Below are positions 1 to 7,271 of a DNA stretch of 7,624 nt, one piece after another. Where the stretch lies: assembly GCA_943329505.2 (NCBI GenBank), contig CALQED020000048.1, forward strand, positions 1 through 7,624, read 5' to 3'. The stretch is from Polynucleobacter meluiroseus (GTDB taxonomy: Bacteria; Pseudomonadota; Gammaproteobacteria; Burkholderiales; Burkholderiaceae). Both the position numbers and the translations under genes were made by a program. The notes under the pieces were generated by a model. That model worked only from the letters and a program-made list of their open reading frames with translations, did no database searches and was not told the origin of the DNA. Each line of letters starts with the position of its first letter. Positions within the stretch are counted from its first letter, which is position 1.

Positions 1-378
1 AAACTGGACCATGTCTTGTATGGCCGAATCGAAACGACTAAGGTCACCGATGATACGAAGGCAAATATCATTTTCTGCAAGACGTGCAATCTCTCCCTTG
101 AGAGATTTGAGAAATAGCTTCATTAAAAAGCCCACTTCTTCTGGAGGGCGACGCCAGTTTTCAGAACTGAATGCAAAAATCGTAAGGTATTCAACGCCAC
201 TGCGGTGACATTCCTCAACAATCTTACGCACCGCGCCCAGCCCTTCAGAATGACCTGCCACCCTTGGCATCATGCGCTTACTTGCCCAACGTCCATTGCC
301 GTCCATAATGATCGCCACATGGCGAGGAATGGCACTAACCTCTGGAATTGCTTGAGTAGAGCTTGGATGCTGAGTCAT
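1..378 (-). CDS. uppS: Undecaprenyl diphosphate synthase (partial, N-terminal half)
   Basis: This cis-prenyltransferase condenses isopentenyl diphosphate units onto farnesyl diphosphate to make undecaprenyl diphosphate, the C55 lipid carrier for peptidoglycan and other envelope polymers. The reading frame starts at an ATG (376-378) and runs 126 codons, without a stop, off the left edge of the window. It shows the family signature HVAIIMDGNGRWA at residues 20-32, with the catalytic Asp at 26, an AGH at 41-43, and FAFSSENWRRP at 68-78. RIIGD follows at 108-112. These positions match E. coli UppS (253 aa, Asp26) almost residue for residue, so about half of the protein is visible. It begins 25 nt after the frr stop, with only a weak ribosome binding site (AAG about 7 nt upstream), and is probably the third gene of the pyrH-frr-uppS transcript. 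The identification is firm; the unseen C-terminal half cannot be judged. Confidence 0.96.
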   Translation of the reverse strand, partial: MTQHPSSTQAIPEVSAIPRHVAIIMDGNGRWASKRMMPRVAGHSEGLGAVRKIVEECHRSGVEYLTIFAFSSENWRRPPEEVGFLMKLFLKSLKGEIARLAENDICLRIIGDLSRFDSAIQDMVQF

Positions 379-403
379 TAGAAACTTGAATTCAATCGGG
401 CCT

Positions 404-964
404 TTAAACCGTCATGATCTCTTTTTCTTTTTCAGAGATAATTTTGTCAATATCGATAACCGCTTTATCTGTCATCTTCTGAATTTCATCGGTGGCGCGA
501 CGCTCTTCATCTTCAGAAATTTCTTTATCCTTTGTTAGGCGTTTGAGGTGCTCATTGGCATCACGACGCAGATTGCGCACAGCGATCTTAGTATCTTCGC
601 CTTCGCCCTTTACAACTTTGGTCAGTTCGCGGCGGCGCTCTTCAGTCAAAGCAGGCATAGGCACACGGATCACGGTACCTTGTGAAGCAGGATTCAGACC
701 TAAATCAGAATCACGAATCGCTTTTTCTACAACGGCAACCATCGTCTTTTCGAAAGGTTGCACATTAATCGTACGAGCATCTGCTAAGCCCAAGCTTGCA
801 ACTTGACTAAGTGGTGTTGGGTTACCGTAGTACTCCACTTGAATATGCTCCAAAATTCCTGGATTAGCACGACCAGAGCGAATTTTGGCTAAGTTAGACT
901 TCAAAGCCTCAAGAGACTTTTGCATCTTTTGATCGGTATTATTTTTGATTTCTGTTGCAGACAT
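404..964 (-). CDS. frr: Ribosome recycling factor
   Basis: RRF acts in the cytoplasm with EF-G to split the post-termination ribosome and release mRNA and tRNA. The 186-residue product is one residue longer than E. coli RRF and collinear with it. Visible conserved blocks include KIRSGRANP (27-35), [10 protein letters not shown] (43-52), SDLGLNP (86-92), [15 protein letters not shown] (100-114) and [10 protein letters not shown] (128-137). The arginines of the last block (130, 133) correspond to the conserved domain I arginines of the E. coli protein. [11 protein letters not shown] follows at 146-156. The start is well supported: a perfect AGGAGG at 969-974 lies four bases upstream of the ATG. 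The gene begins 11 nt after the pyrH stop, so the two are almost certainly co-transcribed and perhaps translationally linked. Nothing odd is seen. Confidence 0.98.
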   Translation of the reverse strand: MSATEIKNNTDQKMQKSLEALKSNLAKIRSGRANPGILEHIQVEYYGNPTPLSQVASLGLADARTINVQPFEKTMVAVVEKAIRDSDLGLNPASQGTVIRVPMPALTEERRRELTKVVKGEGEDTKIAVRNLRRDANEHLKRLTKDKEISEDEERRATDEIQKMTDKAVIDIDKIISEKEKEIMTV

Positions 965-975
965 CAGGCCTCCTA

Positions 976-1686
976 TTAAACGTGTACCAAAGTACCTTCA
1001 GACTCACCCTGCACTACACGCATTAATGCGCCCGGCTTGAGTATCGAAAACACTTTGATTGGTAACTTACGGTCACGGCATAAAGCAAATGCAGTAGCAT
1101 CCATGACTTGCAAGTTTTTAATAATTGCTTCATCAAATGTAATGGTCTTATATAAAGTTGCCGTCGGATCTTTGACGGGATCAGCACTATAAATACCGTC
1201 TACCTTAGTCGCCTTGAGCATGACGTCTACACCCATCTCTGCACCGCGAAGGGCAGCAGCTGTATCGGTTGTAAAGAACGGGTTGCCTGTACCGGCTGCA
1301 AAGATCACTACCTTACCTTCACTCATCGCACGAATCGCTCGCGGACGAATATAGGGTTCAACTACTTGGTCCATGCGCAGAGCAGATTGCACCCGTGCCT
1401 CAACCCCTTTTTGACGCAGGGCATCTTGCAATGCAAGAGAGTTCATCATCGTCGCTAACATCCCCATATAGTCTGCAGTTGCGCGATCCATACCGGCAGC
1501 ACCACCAGCAACGCCTCTGAAAATATTACCCCCACCAATCACAATAGCGAGCTCTACGCCACTACTCACGACTTGGGCAATTTCTGAAACCATGGAATCG
1601 ATGGTCACGGGATTGATGCCAAAAGCATCATCCCCCATCAGGGCTTCACCAGATAATTTAAGGAGGACGCGTTTGTAGCCTGGCAT
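976..1686 (-). CDS. pyrH: Uridylate (UMP) kinase
   Basis: Bacterial UMP kinase phosphorylates UMP to UDP with ATP in pyrimidine nucleotide synthesis. It is a hexameric amino acid kinase-fold enzyme, unrelated to eukaryotic UMP/CMP kinase. Numbering from the chosen ATG (1684-1686) gives 236 residues, against 241 in E. coli. The family blocks are all present: KLSGEAL at 10-16, GGGNIFRG at 51-58, [14 protein letters not shown] at 66-79, [13 protein letters not shown] at 132-144, [10 protein letters not shown] at 161-170 and [11 protein letters not shown] at 195-205. An in-frame ATG 36 nt further upstream (1720-1722) would add [13 protein letters not shown] prefer the inner start because it places the protein at the usual [13 protein letters not shown] beginning. 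Neither start has a good Shine-Dalgarno (the inner one has only CGGAA about 8 nt away), so the start is less certain than the identity. It is the first gene of the pyrH-frr-uppS group, behind its own promoter. Confidence 0.95.
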   Translation of the reverse strand: MPGYKRVLLKLSGEALMGDDAFGINPVTIDSMVSEIAQVVSSGVELAIVIGGGNIFRGVAGGAAGMDRATADYMGMLATMMNSLALQDALRQKGVEARVQSALRMDQVVEPYIRPRAIRAMSEGKVVIFAAGTGNPFFTTDTAAALRGAEMGVDVMLKATKVDGIYSADPVKDPTATLYKTITFDEAIIKNLQVMDATAFALCRDRKLPIKVFSILKPGALMRVVQGESEGTLVHV

Positions 1687-1765
1687 ATTGTTATTTTCCG
1701 TAATTTGCCAAGTACTTTGCATACTTAGCTTATTGATCTTTAAGCGTTTTTAATATCTCCACCAA

Positions 1766-1795
1766 ATTATAAAGGGCTTAAGAGAGATCAAACAA
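1766..1795 (-). promoter_or_regulatory. Candidate sigma-70 promoter for pyrH-frr-uppS
   Basis: On the minus strand a perfect TATAAT (1766-1771) follows TTGTTT (1790-1795) at an 18-nt spacing. Transcription would begin near 1759, about 73 nt before the preferred pyrH ATG and 37 nt before the alternative upstream ATG. The -35 hexamer lies in the T-rich tail of the tsf terminator, so end and restart of transcription share the same bases. This is a sequence match only. Confidence 0.6.
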
Positions 1796-1830
1796 AAGGG
1801 CACAGAAACTAAGGTTTCTATGCCCTTTTG
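1790..1830 (-). terminator. Intrinsic terminator after tsf
   Basis: A near-perfect inverted repeat: 1793-1802 pairs with 1821-1830 (10 bp) and 1804-1809 with 1814-1819 (6 bp). One mismatch (1803/1820) separates the two helices, and a 4-nt loop (1810-1813) closes the hairpin. Read on the minus strand the stem ends in TTTTGTTTG, the expected U-rich tail. It lies about 40 nt after the tsf stop and separates rpsB-tsf from pyrH-frr-uppS. The T-run on the plus-strand side is short (four T), so termination is expected mainly for minus-strand transcripts. Confidence 0.88.
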
Positions 1831-1846
1831 GGTATTACCGACCAGG

Positions 1847-1860
1847 TGGGGCAAGCCCCA
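1847..1860. repeat. Short GC-rich inverted repeat between tsf stop and terminator
   Basis: TGGGG and CCCCA flank a CAAG tetraloop, making a 5-bp stem that can be drawn as 6 bp with a 2-nt loop. It sits 10 nt after the tsf stop, before the main terminator hairpin on the transcript, and has no T-tract of its own. It could help protect the 3' end or pause polymerase, but it is short enough to be chance. Confidence 0.4.
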
Positions 1861-1870
1861 AACTGATAAA

Positions 1871-2755
1871 TTAAGCTGTTACTTTAGAGGCGGCAGCTAC
1901 CTGAGCAGCAACTTCAGCCGCAAAGTCGTCCTGACGCTTCTCAATGCCCTCGCCTACAACAAACATAGTGAAACCTTTGACCGTTGTATTCGCAGCCTTG
2001 AGCATTTGCTCAACAGTTTGCTTATCGTTTTTAACGAAAGTTTGATTCAACAAAGAGACCTCTTTGAGGTACTTCTGAATAGAGCCTTCCACCATCTTCT
2101 CAACGATTTCTGGTGGTTTGCCAGATTCAGCAGCCTTTTGCACCGCAACGCTACGCTCTATGGCAATAGACTCAGCAGGAACATCCGCCGTTGATAAAGC
2201 AACTGGCTTCATCGCAGCAATATGCATTGCAACATCTTTAGCAGCAACATCGTCACCTTCAAACTCAACCACGACACCAATACGCGTTCCGTGGAGGTAA
2301 GAAACCAACTTGTTGCTACCAGCAAAACGCTTGAAGCGACGTGGCATGATGTTTTCGCCGATCTTACCAATTAACGCGCTACGGACTATGTCAACAGTAG
2401 AGCCGTTTAAAGGCAATGCGAGTAATGCAGCAACGTCAGCTGGGTTCTTTTCAGCAACCAACTTCACGCAGTCATTGACAAACGCCAAGAAGTCATCATT
2501 TTTAGAAACAAAGTCAGTCTCGCAGTTCACTTCTAACAAGGCGCCATTAGTCCCATTAATAGCGGTGGCCACAATACCTTCAGCAGTCACACGTGAAGCC
2601 GCTTTACCAGCCTTGCTACCCAGCTTGACACGCAGAATTTCTTCCGCACGAGCCATATCCCCATCAGCCTCAGTCAAAGCTTTTTTGCACTCCATCATCG
2701 GAGCATCAGTCTTGGCGCGTAACTCGCCAACCATTGCAGCGGTAATAGCGGCCAT
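1871..2755 (-). CDS. tsf: Elongation factor Ts
   Basis: EF-Ts is the guanine nucleotide exchange factor that releases GDP from EF-Tu during translation elongation. The product has 294 residues, slightly longer than E. coli EF-Ts (283). The N-terminal UBA-like domain carries [22 protein letters not shown] within residues 12-33, given here as its key stretch [12 protein letters not shown] (16-27). The core begins with [17 protein letters not shown] (71-87), whose TDFV (80-83) includes the Asp81-Phe82 pair equivalent to the residues that disturb the Mg2+ site of EF-Tu. The C-terminal module ends [18 protein letters not shown] followed by an Ala-rich tail. Its ATG overlaps the rpsB stop by one base (TAATG). 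A GGAAGG-type ribosome binding site about 7 nt upstream lies inside the end of rpsB, so it is positioned for coupled translation. A strong terminator follows. Confidence 0.98.
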   Translation of the reverse strand: MAAITAAMVGELRAKTDAPMMECKKALTEADGDMARAEEILRVKLGSKAGKAASRVTAEGIVATAINGTNGALLEVNCETDFVSKNDDFLAFVNDCVKLVAEKNPADVAALLALPLNGSTVDIVRSALIGKIGENIMPRRFKRFAGSNKLVSYLHGTRIGVVVEFEGDDVAAKDVAMHIAAMKPVALSTADVPAESIAIERSVAVQKAAESGKPPEIVEKMVEGSIQKYLKEVSLLNQTFVKNDKQTVEQMLKAANTTVKGFTMFVVGEGIEKRQDDFAAEVAAQVAAASKVTA

Positions 2756-3504
2756 TATTCAGCCTTCCCTTCTTCAACAAACTCTTCTTCGCCTTCTTTA
2801 ACTGCTGTCAAGATTTCTTGAACAGAATTAGCTTTACCTTCGAGGATTGCATCAGCAATACCGCGGGTATATAGAAGAACCGCTTTGCTTGAGTCATCAT
2901 TACCAGGAATAATGTAATCAATGCCATCTGGTGAGTGGTTGGTGTCTACAACAGCAATCACTGGAATGCCAAGCTTATTGGCTTCAGTAATAGCAATTTT
3001 GTGATAACCAACGTCCACTACGAAAATAGCGTCAGGAACACCATTCAGGTCCTGAATACCACCGAGTGCTTTTTGCAGCTTGTCGAGATCACGGTCATTC
3101 GTCAAAGCTTCTTTTTTCGAAAGCTTTTCCCAGTCGCCAGCTTCTTTAGCGGCTGCCATGTCCTTTAAACGCTTGAGAGAACCTTTAACTGTTTTGAAGT
3201 TGGTGAGTGTGCCACCCAACCAACGGCTATCGATGTAAGGCATACCAGCACGAGCAGCTTCTTCAGCAATAATCTCGCGTGATTGACGCTTAGTACCAAC
3301 AAATAAAATCGTGCCACGGTTAGCAGCAACTTGCTTTGCAAATTTCAGGGCGTCCTGAAACATTGGCAATGTTTTTTCCAAGTTGATGATGTGGATTTTG
3401 TTGCGATGGCCGAAAATATAAGGGGCCATTCTTGGGGACCAGAAACGGGTTTGGTGACCAAAATGGCAACCGGCTTCCAGCATTTGACGCATCGTTACTG
3501 ACAT
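2755..3504 (-). CDS. rpsB: 30S ribosomal protein S2
   Basis: S2 binds the head/body junction of the 30S subunit and is assembled late, contacting S1. The 249-residue product is collinear with E. coli S2 (241 aa). Diagnostic blocks include [20 protein letters not shown] near the N terminus, then [15 protein letters not shown] (31-45). [60 protein letters not shown] and [11 protein letters not shown] follow. The C terminus is a short acidic tail ([13 protein letters not shown]), common in this family. The start is secure: AGGAG (3510-3514) lies 5 nt before the ATG. The gene is read from a roughly 100-nt structured leader and runs directly into tsf. In E. coli, S2 represses its own operon through the leader; whether that applies here is inference. 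Confidence 0.98.
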   Translation of the reverse strand: MSVTMRQMLEAGCHFGHQTRFWSPRMAPYIFGHRNKIHIINLEKTLPMFQDALKFAKQVAANRGTILFVGTKRQSREIIAEEAARAGMPYIDSRWLGGTLTNFKTVKGSLKRLKDMAAAKEAGDWEKLSKKEALTNDRDLDKLQKALGGIQDLNGVPDAIFVVDVGYHKIAITEANKLGIPVIAVVDTNHSPDGIDYIIPGNDDSSKAVLLYTRGIADAILEGKANSVQEILTAVKEGEEEFVEEGKAE

Positions 3505-3606
3505 AACTTCTCCTAAGGGTTAGTTCTAAAGTTGAGTCCTAGCTGCGCTAAAAAACGCCACCCTGGAAGGCTCAACTTGCGATTTCAAGTCAAAAATTGA
3601 CCTGAG
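3505..3606 (-). promoter_or_regulatory. Structured rpsB mRNA leader with Shine-Dalgarno
   Basis: Read as minus-strand RNA, two hairpins precede rpsB. The first, near the predicted 5' end, pairs 3597-3603 with 3587-3593 (7 bp including one G-U, 3-nt loop). The second pairs 3571-3578 with 3529-3536 (8 bp, AAGUUGAG with CUCAACUU). It extends by 3 bp (3568-3570 with 3538-3540) past a single bulged base at 3537, and its large loop holds a small GCG/CGC helix. The strong Shine-Dalgarno AGGAG is at 3510-3514. The AACUU of the second hairpin's 3' arm (3529-3533) could instead pair with AAGUU (3505-3509) between the Shine-Dalgarno and the ATG, around a 4-bp CUAA/UUAG helix (3520-3523 with 3513-3516). 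These two folds exclude each other. By analogy with S2 control of E. coli rpsB-tsf, this may be an S2-responsive leader; the fold is drawn by eye. Confidence 0.5.
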
Positions 3607-3612
3607 ACCAAA

Positions 3613-3618
3613 ATTATA
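3613..3618 (-). promoter_or_regulatory. Candidate -10 element for rpsB-tsf
   Basis: A perfect TATAAT on the minus strand, 109 nt upstream of the rpsB ATG, would give a transcript starting near 3606. No convincing -35 is seen at 16-18 nt (GGCTAG at 17 nt), and there is no TGn extension. A strong ribosomal protein promoter is expected in this place, so activation by an upstream element or factor is possible. Position supports the call more than the hexamer pair does. Confidence 0.5.
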
Positions 3619-3711
3619 GCTTAAATATCAAGGCTCTAGCCAGTGTGAAGCCTATCAACTCCTGACTCAATCAAGCTAAAGCCCCCTCTAGATAGCCCAA
3701 AATAGAATTTC

Positions 3712-3728
3712 TGCCTATTTTTTAGGCA
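3712..3728. repeat. Short palindrome in the rpsB-map divergent region
   Basis: TGCCTA and TAGGCA form a perfect 6-bp inverted repeat around five T, 44 nt upstream of the map ATG. Two copies of the palindrome TCTAGA (3687-3692 and 3730-3735) flank it. It could be an operator acting on map or on the rpsB upstream region. As an RNA hairpin it is weak and has no U-tail, so I do not call it a terminator. No regulator is identified. Confidence 0.3.
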
Positions 3729-3759
3729 ATCTAGACAAACTAAAAGTCGGCAAGTCGTT

Positions 3760-3765
3760 GATAAT
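3760..3765 (+). promoter_or_regulatory. Possible -10 element for map-glnD
   Basis: GATAAT (5 of 6 matches to TATAAT) lies 6 nt before the map ATG. A start 7 nt downstream would fall on the A of the ATG, giving a leaderless mRNA. No good -35 is present at 16-18 nt; TAGACA (3732-3737) resembles TTGACA but is 22 nt away. I see no better plus-strand promoter between 3660 and 3771, so this is a weak candidate only. Confidence 0.25.
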
Positions 3766-3771
3766 CAAGGC

Positions 3772-4608
3772 ATGAATAGTGTGTTTACTGCAGAAAAAGA
3801 CATCCTTGGGATGCGTGAAGCTGGCCGACTGGCTAGTGAAGTTTTAGACCATATTGCACCGCATGTAGTAGCCGGCGTAAGTACTGGGGAGCTTGACCGT
3901 ATTTGCCATGACTATATGCGTGACGTTCAAAAAACGATTCCTGCGCCACTAAATTATCAGCCTCCAGGTTATCCACCCTTTCCTGCATCGATCTGCACTT
4001 CAGTGAATGATGTGATTTGTCATGGCATCCCCGGTGAAAAAATTCTCAAGAGTGGTGATGTTGTGAACTTAGATATCACCGTGATTACGCCAGATGGTTA
4101 TTACGGCGATACCAGTCGCATGTTTATGGTGGGAGAAGTTTCGGTCATGGCCAAACGCCTCACACAAGTGACTTTTGAATGTATGTGGCTTGGTATTGCA
4201 CAAGTCAAACCCGGCGCAGCACTTGGTGACATTGGTCATGTGATTCAAACGCATGCTGAAAAATCTGGTTACTCAGTAGTCCGCGAATACTGCGGTCATG
4301 GCATTGGCAAAGTCTTTCACCAAGACCCCCAAATTCTTCATTATGGCCGCCCAGGTACTGGTGAAAAATTAGAGGCTGGCATGACTTTCACGATTGAACC
4401 GATGATCAATGCTGGCCGTCGCGAAATCAGAACCATGCCAGATCAATGGACGGTGAAGACCAAAGATCGTAGTCTCTCCGCGCAATGGGAGCACACACTC
4501 TTAGTCACACAAAGTGGTGTTGAAGTGCTCACTTGGTCTACGGGGAGCAACCCTCCACCTGATTGTGTCAAAGGGCTCAACTTTAGACCCTCAATGGCGA
4601 ACGCCTAA
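3772..4608 (+). CDS. map: Methionine aminopeptidase, type I
   Basis: This cytoplasmic dinuclear metallopeptidase removes the initiator Met from new proteins whose second residue is small. The 278-residue product (E. coli 264) carries all five metal ligands in order: Asp101 (in NLDITVI), Asp113 (YYGDTSRMF), His176 ([12 protein letters not shown]), Glu209 (TFTIEPM) and Glu240 (SLSAQWEHT). His84 in ICHGIPG matches E. coli His79. The extra length comes mainly from a Pro-rich insertion around 62-71 ([10 protein letters not shown]) and a roughly 20-residue tail ending in PSMANA. The ATG at 3772 aligns with the E. coli start, but the only Shine-Dalgarno-like sequence (AAGG, 3767-3770) is one base away. 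A GTG at 3781 would sit at better spacing, though it would lose three residues. The gene diverges from rpsB and is followed after 4 nt by glnD. Confidence 0.97.
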   Translation: MNSVFTAEKDILGMREAGRLASEVLDHIAPHVVAGVSTGELDRICHDYMRDVQKTIPAPLNYQPPGYPPFPASICTSVNDVICHGIPGEKILKSGDVVNLDITVITPDGYYGDTSRMFMVGEVSVMAKRLTQVTFECMWLGIAQVKPGAALGDIGHVIQTHAEKSGYSVVREYCGHGIGKVFHQDPQILHYGRPGTGEKLEAGMTFTIEPMINAGRREIRTMPDQWTVKTKDRSLSAQWEHTLLVTQSGVEVLTWSTGSNPPPDCVKGLNFRPSMANA

Positions 4609-4612
4609 TTAC

Positions 4613-7210
4613 ATGGCTCTGCAGCAAACAGCAAACAAAATTACAGACGCAGCCGGTCTTCGTGCTGCTCGTGAAATTGCCTATGCAGAGTTTAAGAAAA
4701 CGCAAGTCGTTGGAAAGCTTACCAAGCAACTGAGCAAACTGACGGATCAATTACTGACTCAGCTATGGGCCGACTGTGGTTTAAATAATGAAGCTACTCT
4801 CGTTGCCGTAGGGGGCTATGGCAGAGGCGCCTTATTTCCTTACTCTGACATCGACATCTTGGTGTTACTACCAGCAGATACAAAAGCCATTGAAGCTTTA
4901 TCAAAAAAAGTAGAGCAATTTGTTGCTAGTTGCTGGGATACGGGCCTTGAGATTGGGTCTTCAGTGAGAACCGTTTCAGAGTGCATGTCAGAGTCTGAGC
5001 AAGATATTACTGTTCGCACATCCCTGCTTGAAGCCCGATTGATCTGTGGCAAAAAGCAACTCTTCAAAGAGTTTGCCAGCAATTATGAATCTGCCATGGA
5101 TCCTAAAGCCTTCTTCCAGGCTAAGCAGGCAGAACAAATCCAGCGGCATTACAAGTACCATAACACCCCCTACTCACTTGAACCAAACTGCAAAGAGAGT
5201 CCTGGTGGATTGCGTGACCTACAAGTCATCTCTTGGGTTAGCAAAGCAGCATTACTTGGCAATACCTTTAAAGATTTAAATCAAGCAGGTCTTGTTACCC
5301 AACGAGAGCTTACAGAACTCAATCGAAATCAGCGCTTTCTAGAAACTCTCAGAGCTAATTTACATTTGCTCGCGGGTCGACGCCAAGATGTCATTGCTTT
5401 TGACTTGCAGGCGCCGCTCGCCCAATCCATGGGCATTGAGACTGATTCCTCACGCCAAGCTAGTGAAGCCATTATGCGTCGCTACTACTGGGCTGCAAAA
5501 GCTGTAACCCAACTCAATGATGTGTTGCTGCAGAACATTGAAGCATTGCTATTTCCACAAGAGTCAAAAACAACTCATGCAATTCCTGGTGAAGGCAATG
5601 AATATTTTATTGAGAGACAGGGCGTCTTAGATATTACTGATCCTCAACTCTTTCAAAAACATCCAGAACAAATTTTGCGCACTTTCCTTGTGTTTGCGCA
5701 GACCTCTAACGTCAAGAGTCTTTCAGCAACGATTTTTAGAGCTCTATATAACGTCCGCCAGAAAATGGATGCTAAATGGCGCGCTAATCCGATTAATCGC
5801 GCACTTTTTATTGAGATCCTCAAGCAACCAGACGGCGTTAGCCGCGCGTTTCAGCTCATGAATCGGAGTAGCGTTCTAGGGCGCTACCTACCTGCCTTCA
5901 GAAAAATTGTTGGGCAGATGCAGCATGACTTGTTTCACGTATACACAGTCGATCAACATATCTTGATGGTGCTCGGTAATGTTCGCCGCTTCATGGTAGT
6001 GGAACATACCCATGAATTTCCATTCTGCAGCAGCTTGATTACCCATTTTGAGAAGCCATGGCTACTAGTTATCGCTGCACTCTTTCACGATATTGCCAAG
6101 GGACGGGGTGGAGATCACTCACAACTTGGCAAAGCCGATGCCCGCAAGTTTGCTAAAGATCATGGTTTAGATAAAAAAGATACCGAACTACTCGTATGGC
6201 TGGTTGCGGAACATCTTAATATGAGCCAAGTCGCTCAAAAGCAAGATATCAGCGACCCAGACGTCGTTCGCGCTTTTGCAAAGAAGATGGGGGACGAGCG
6301 CCATCTCACAGCTTTGTACTTACTGACCGTAGCTGATGTCCGCGGCACTAGCCCTAAAGTCTGGAACGCCTGGAAAGGCAAACTGCTTGAAGACCTCTAT
6401 CGTGCGACTTTGAGAGTGTTGGGTGGCGCCAAACCAGACGCCTCGTCTGAACTTGCCCAACGCCAAGAAGAGTCCAAAACTAAATTGCGTCTTTATGGCA
6501 TTAACGATGATTCTTATGAAGAATTTTGGAAGCAGTTAGATGTTGCCTTCTTTCTTAGGCAGGATGCATCGGATATCGCTTGGCTAACACGTCACCTACA
6601 TTACAAGGTAAATAGTGATCAGCCAATTGTGAGGGCGAGACTTTCCCCGATTGGCGAAGGATTGCAGGTGGCAGTCTACGTCAAAGACCAAGAAGATCTT
6701 TTTGCCAGAATCTGCGCTTACTTTGAAAGACATGGTTTTTCGATTTGGGATGCGCGTATTCACACTACCCGCCATGGTTACGCTTTAGACACCTTCCAAA
6801 TCTCAGGTAGCAATCTAGTGGACGAAGGCGGTAGCTACCGCGACATCATGCAATTAGTGGAATTTGAACTCACAGCTGCATTAACTAAGGCCGATCCATT
6901 GCCAAACCCCAGTATGGGTCGCCTATCTAGGCAGTCTCGCACCTTCCCAATCCAACCGCGGGTTCATATGGTTCCAGATGATCGCGGTCGCTATTACACG
7001 CTCGCACTGTCAGCCAGTGATCGTACTGGCTTACTCTATACGATCTCTAGAGTGCTAGCTAAGCATCAAGTATCGATTCATACCGCAAGAATCAACACGC
7101 TTGGCGAACGCGTCGAAGATGTCTTGCTCTTAGATGCCGCCAACTTAGGCAAGAATCCCAAGTTGCAGATTCAGCTAGAGACAGAGTTACTAGAGGCCTT
7201 GGGGGCTTGA
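4613..7210 (+). CDS. glnD: Bifunctional PII uridylyltransferase / uridylyl-removing enzyme
   Basis: GlnD is the glutamine sensor of the nitrogen control cascade. It uridylylates PII proteins (GlnB/GlnK) when glutamine is low and removes UMP when it is high, thereby steering GlnE and NtrBC. The 865-residue product (E. coli 890) has the full domain order. The nucleotidyltransferase domain carries [15 protein letters not shown], with metal-binding Asp79 and Asp81. An HD domain follows with [15 protein letters not shown] (His492-Asp493) and downstream AEHLNMS. Two C-terminal ACT domains start near 686 ([15 protein letters not shown]) and 794 ([18 protein letters not shown]). I chose the ATG at 4613 because it lies just after the map stop. 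The frame stays open back to a GTG at 4514, but that would overlap map by 95 nt. No strong Shine-Dalgarno precedes the ATG (GGCGA about 12 nt away), so translation may rely on coupling to map. Confidence 0.97.
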   Translation: MALQQTANKITDAAGLRAAREIAYAEFKKTQVVGKLTKQLSKLTDQLLTQLWADCGLNNEATLVAVGGYGRGALFPYSDIDILVLLPADTKAIEALSKKVEQFVASCWDTGLEIGSSVRTVSECMSESEQDITVRTSLLEARLICGKKQLFKEFASNYESAMDPKAFFQAKQAEQIQRHYKYHNTPYSLEPNCKESPGGLRDLQVISWVSKAALLGNTFKDLNQAGLVTQRELTELNRNQRFLETLRANLHLLAGRRQDVIAFDLQAPLAQSMGIETDSSRQASEAIMRRYYWAAKAVTQLNDVLLQNIEALLFPQESKTTHAIPGEGNEYFIERQGVLDITDPQLFQKHPEQILRTFLVFAQTSNVKSLSATIFRALYNVRQKMDAKWRANPINRALFIEILKQPDGVSRAFQLMNRSSVLGRYLPAFRKIVGQMQHDLFHVYTVDQHILMVLGNVRRFMVVEHTHEFPFCSSLITHFEKPWLLVIAALFHDIAKGRGGDHSQLGKADARKFAKDHGLDKKDTELLVWLVAEHLNMSQVAQKQDISDPDVVRAFAKKMGDERHLTALYLLTVADVRGTSPKVWNAWKGKLLEDLYRATLRVLGGAKPDASSELAQRQEESKTKLRLYGINDDSYEEFWKQLDVAFFLRQDASDIAWLTRHLHYKVNSDQPIVRARLSPIGEGLQVAVYVKDQEDLFARICAYFERHGFSIWDARIHTTRHGYALDTFQISGSNLVDEGGSYRDIMQLVEFELTAALTKADPLPNPSMGRLSRQSRTFPIQPRVHMVPDDRGRYYTLALSASDRTGLLYTISRVLAKHQVSIHTARINTLGERVEDVLLLDAANLGKNPKLQIQLETELLEALGA

Positions 7211-7218
7211 TTGGTTAC

Positions 7219-7246
7219 AAAAAAAGCCCAGGTTTTAATCTGGGCT
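7219..7246 (-). terminator. Intrinsic terminator of gcl
   Basis: AGCCCAG (7225-7231) pairs with CTGGGCT (7240-7246); a G-U pair (7232/7239) can extend this to 8 bp around a 6-nt loop. On the minus strand the stem runs into seven T (7219-7225), the textbook form. It lies 26 nt after the gcl stop. Read on the plus strand there is no T-run after the hairpin, so it should serve gcl rather than glnD. No separate glnD terminator is visible before the convergent gene. Confidence 0.9.
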
Positions 7247-7271
7247 CTAGCAATACAAATGGAGTGCTTAC

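Noticed and set aside
386..395. Perfect 10-bp palindrome TTGAATTCAA between frr and uppS
   Set aside because: It has no loop to form an RNA hairpin, no known operator was recognised, and this length is expected by chance now and then in several kilobases.
492..806. 104-codon Ser/Arg-rich open frame on the plus strand
   Set aside because: Antisense shadow of frr; the low-complexity composition reflects the complement of Glu/Lys/Arg codons in frr.
1687..1722. Upstream ATG extending pyrH by 12 residues
   Set aside because: The extra residues do not resemble the usual UMP kinase N terminus, and the inner ATG gives the standard start. The ribosome binding site does not decide between them, so this is kept as an alternative in the pyrH entry.
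1820..2194. 124-codon open frame on the plus strand starting in the terminator arm
   Set aside because: It starts inside the tsf terminator and is antisense to tsf, with no ribosome binding site or family resemblance.
2310..2801. 163-codon open frame on the plus strand opposite tsf and the rpsB end
   Set aside because: It lies wholly antisense to tsf and the end of rpsB, whose protein sequences are unmistakable. It has no recognisable domain, and is best explained as a shadow of codon bias in the real genes.
3630..3653. Inverted repeat AGGCT/AGCCT upstream of the rpsB -10
   Set aside because: Only 5 bp with a 13-nt spacer; too weak to call as an operator or terminator.
4514..4612. GTG extension of glnD overlapping the end of map
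   Set aside because: It would overlap map by 95 nt. The in-frame ATG right after the map stop gives an 865-residue protein of normal GlnD length.
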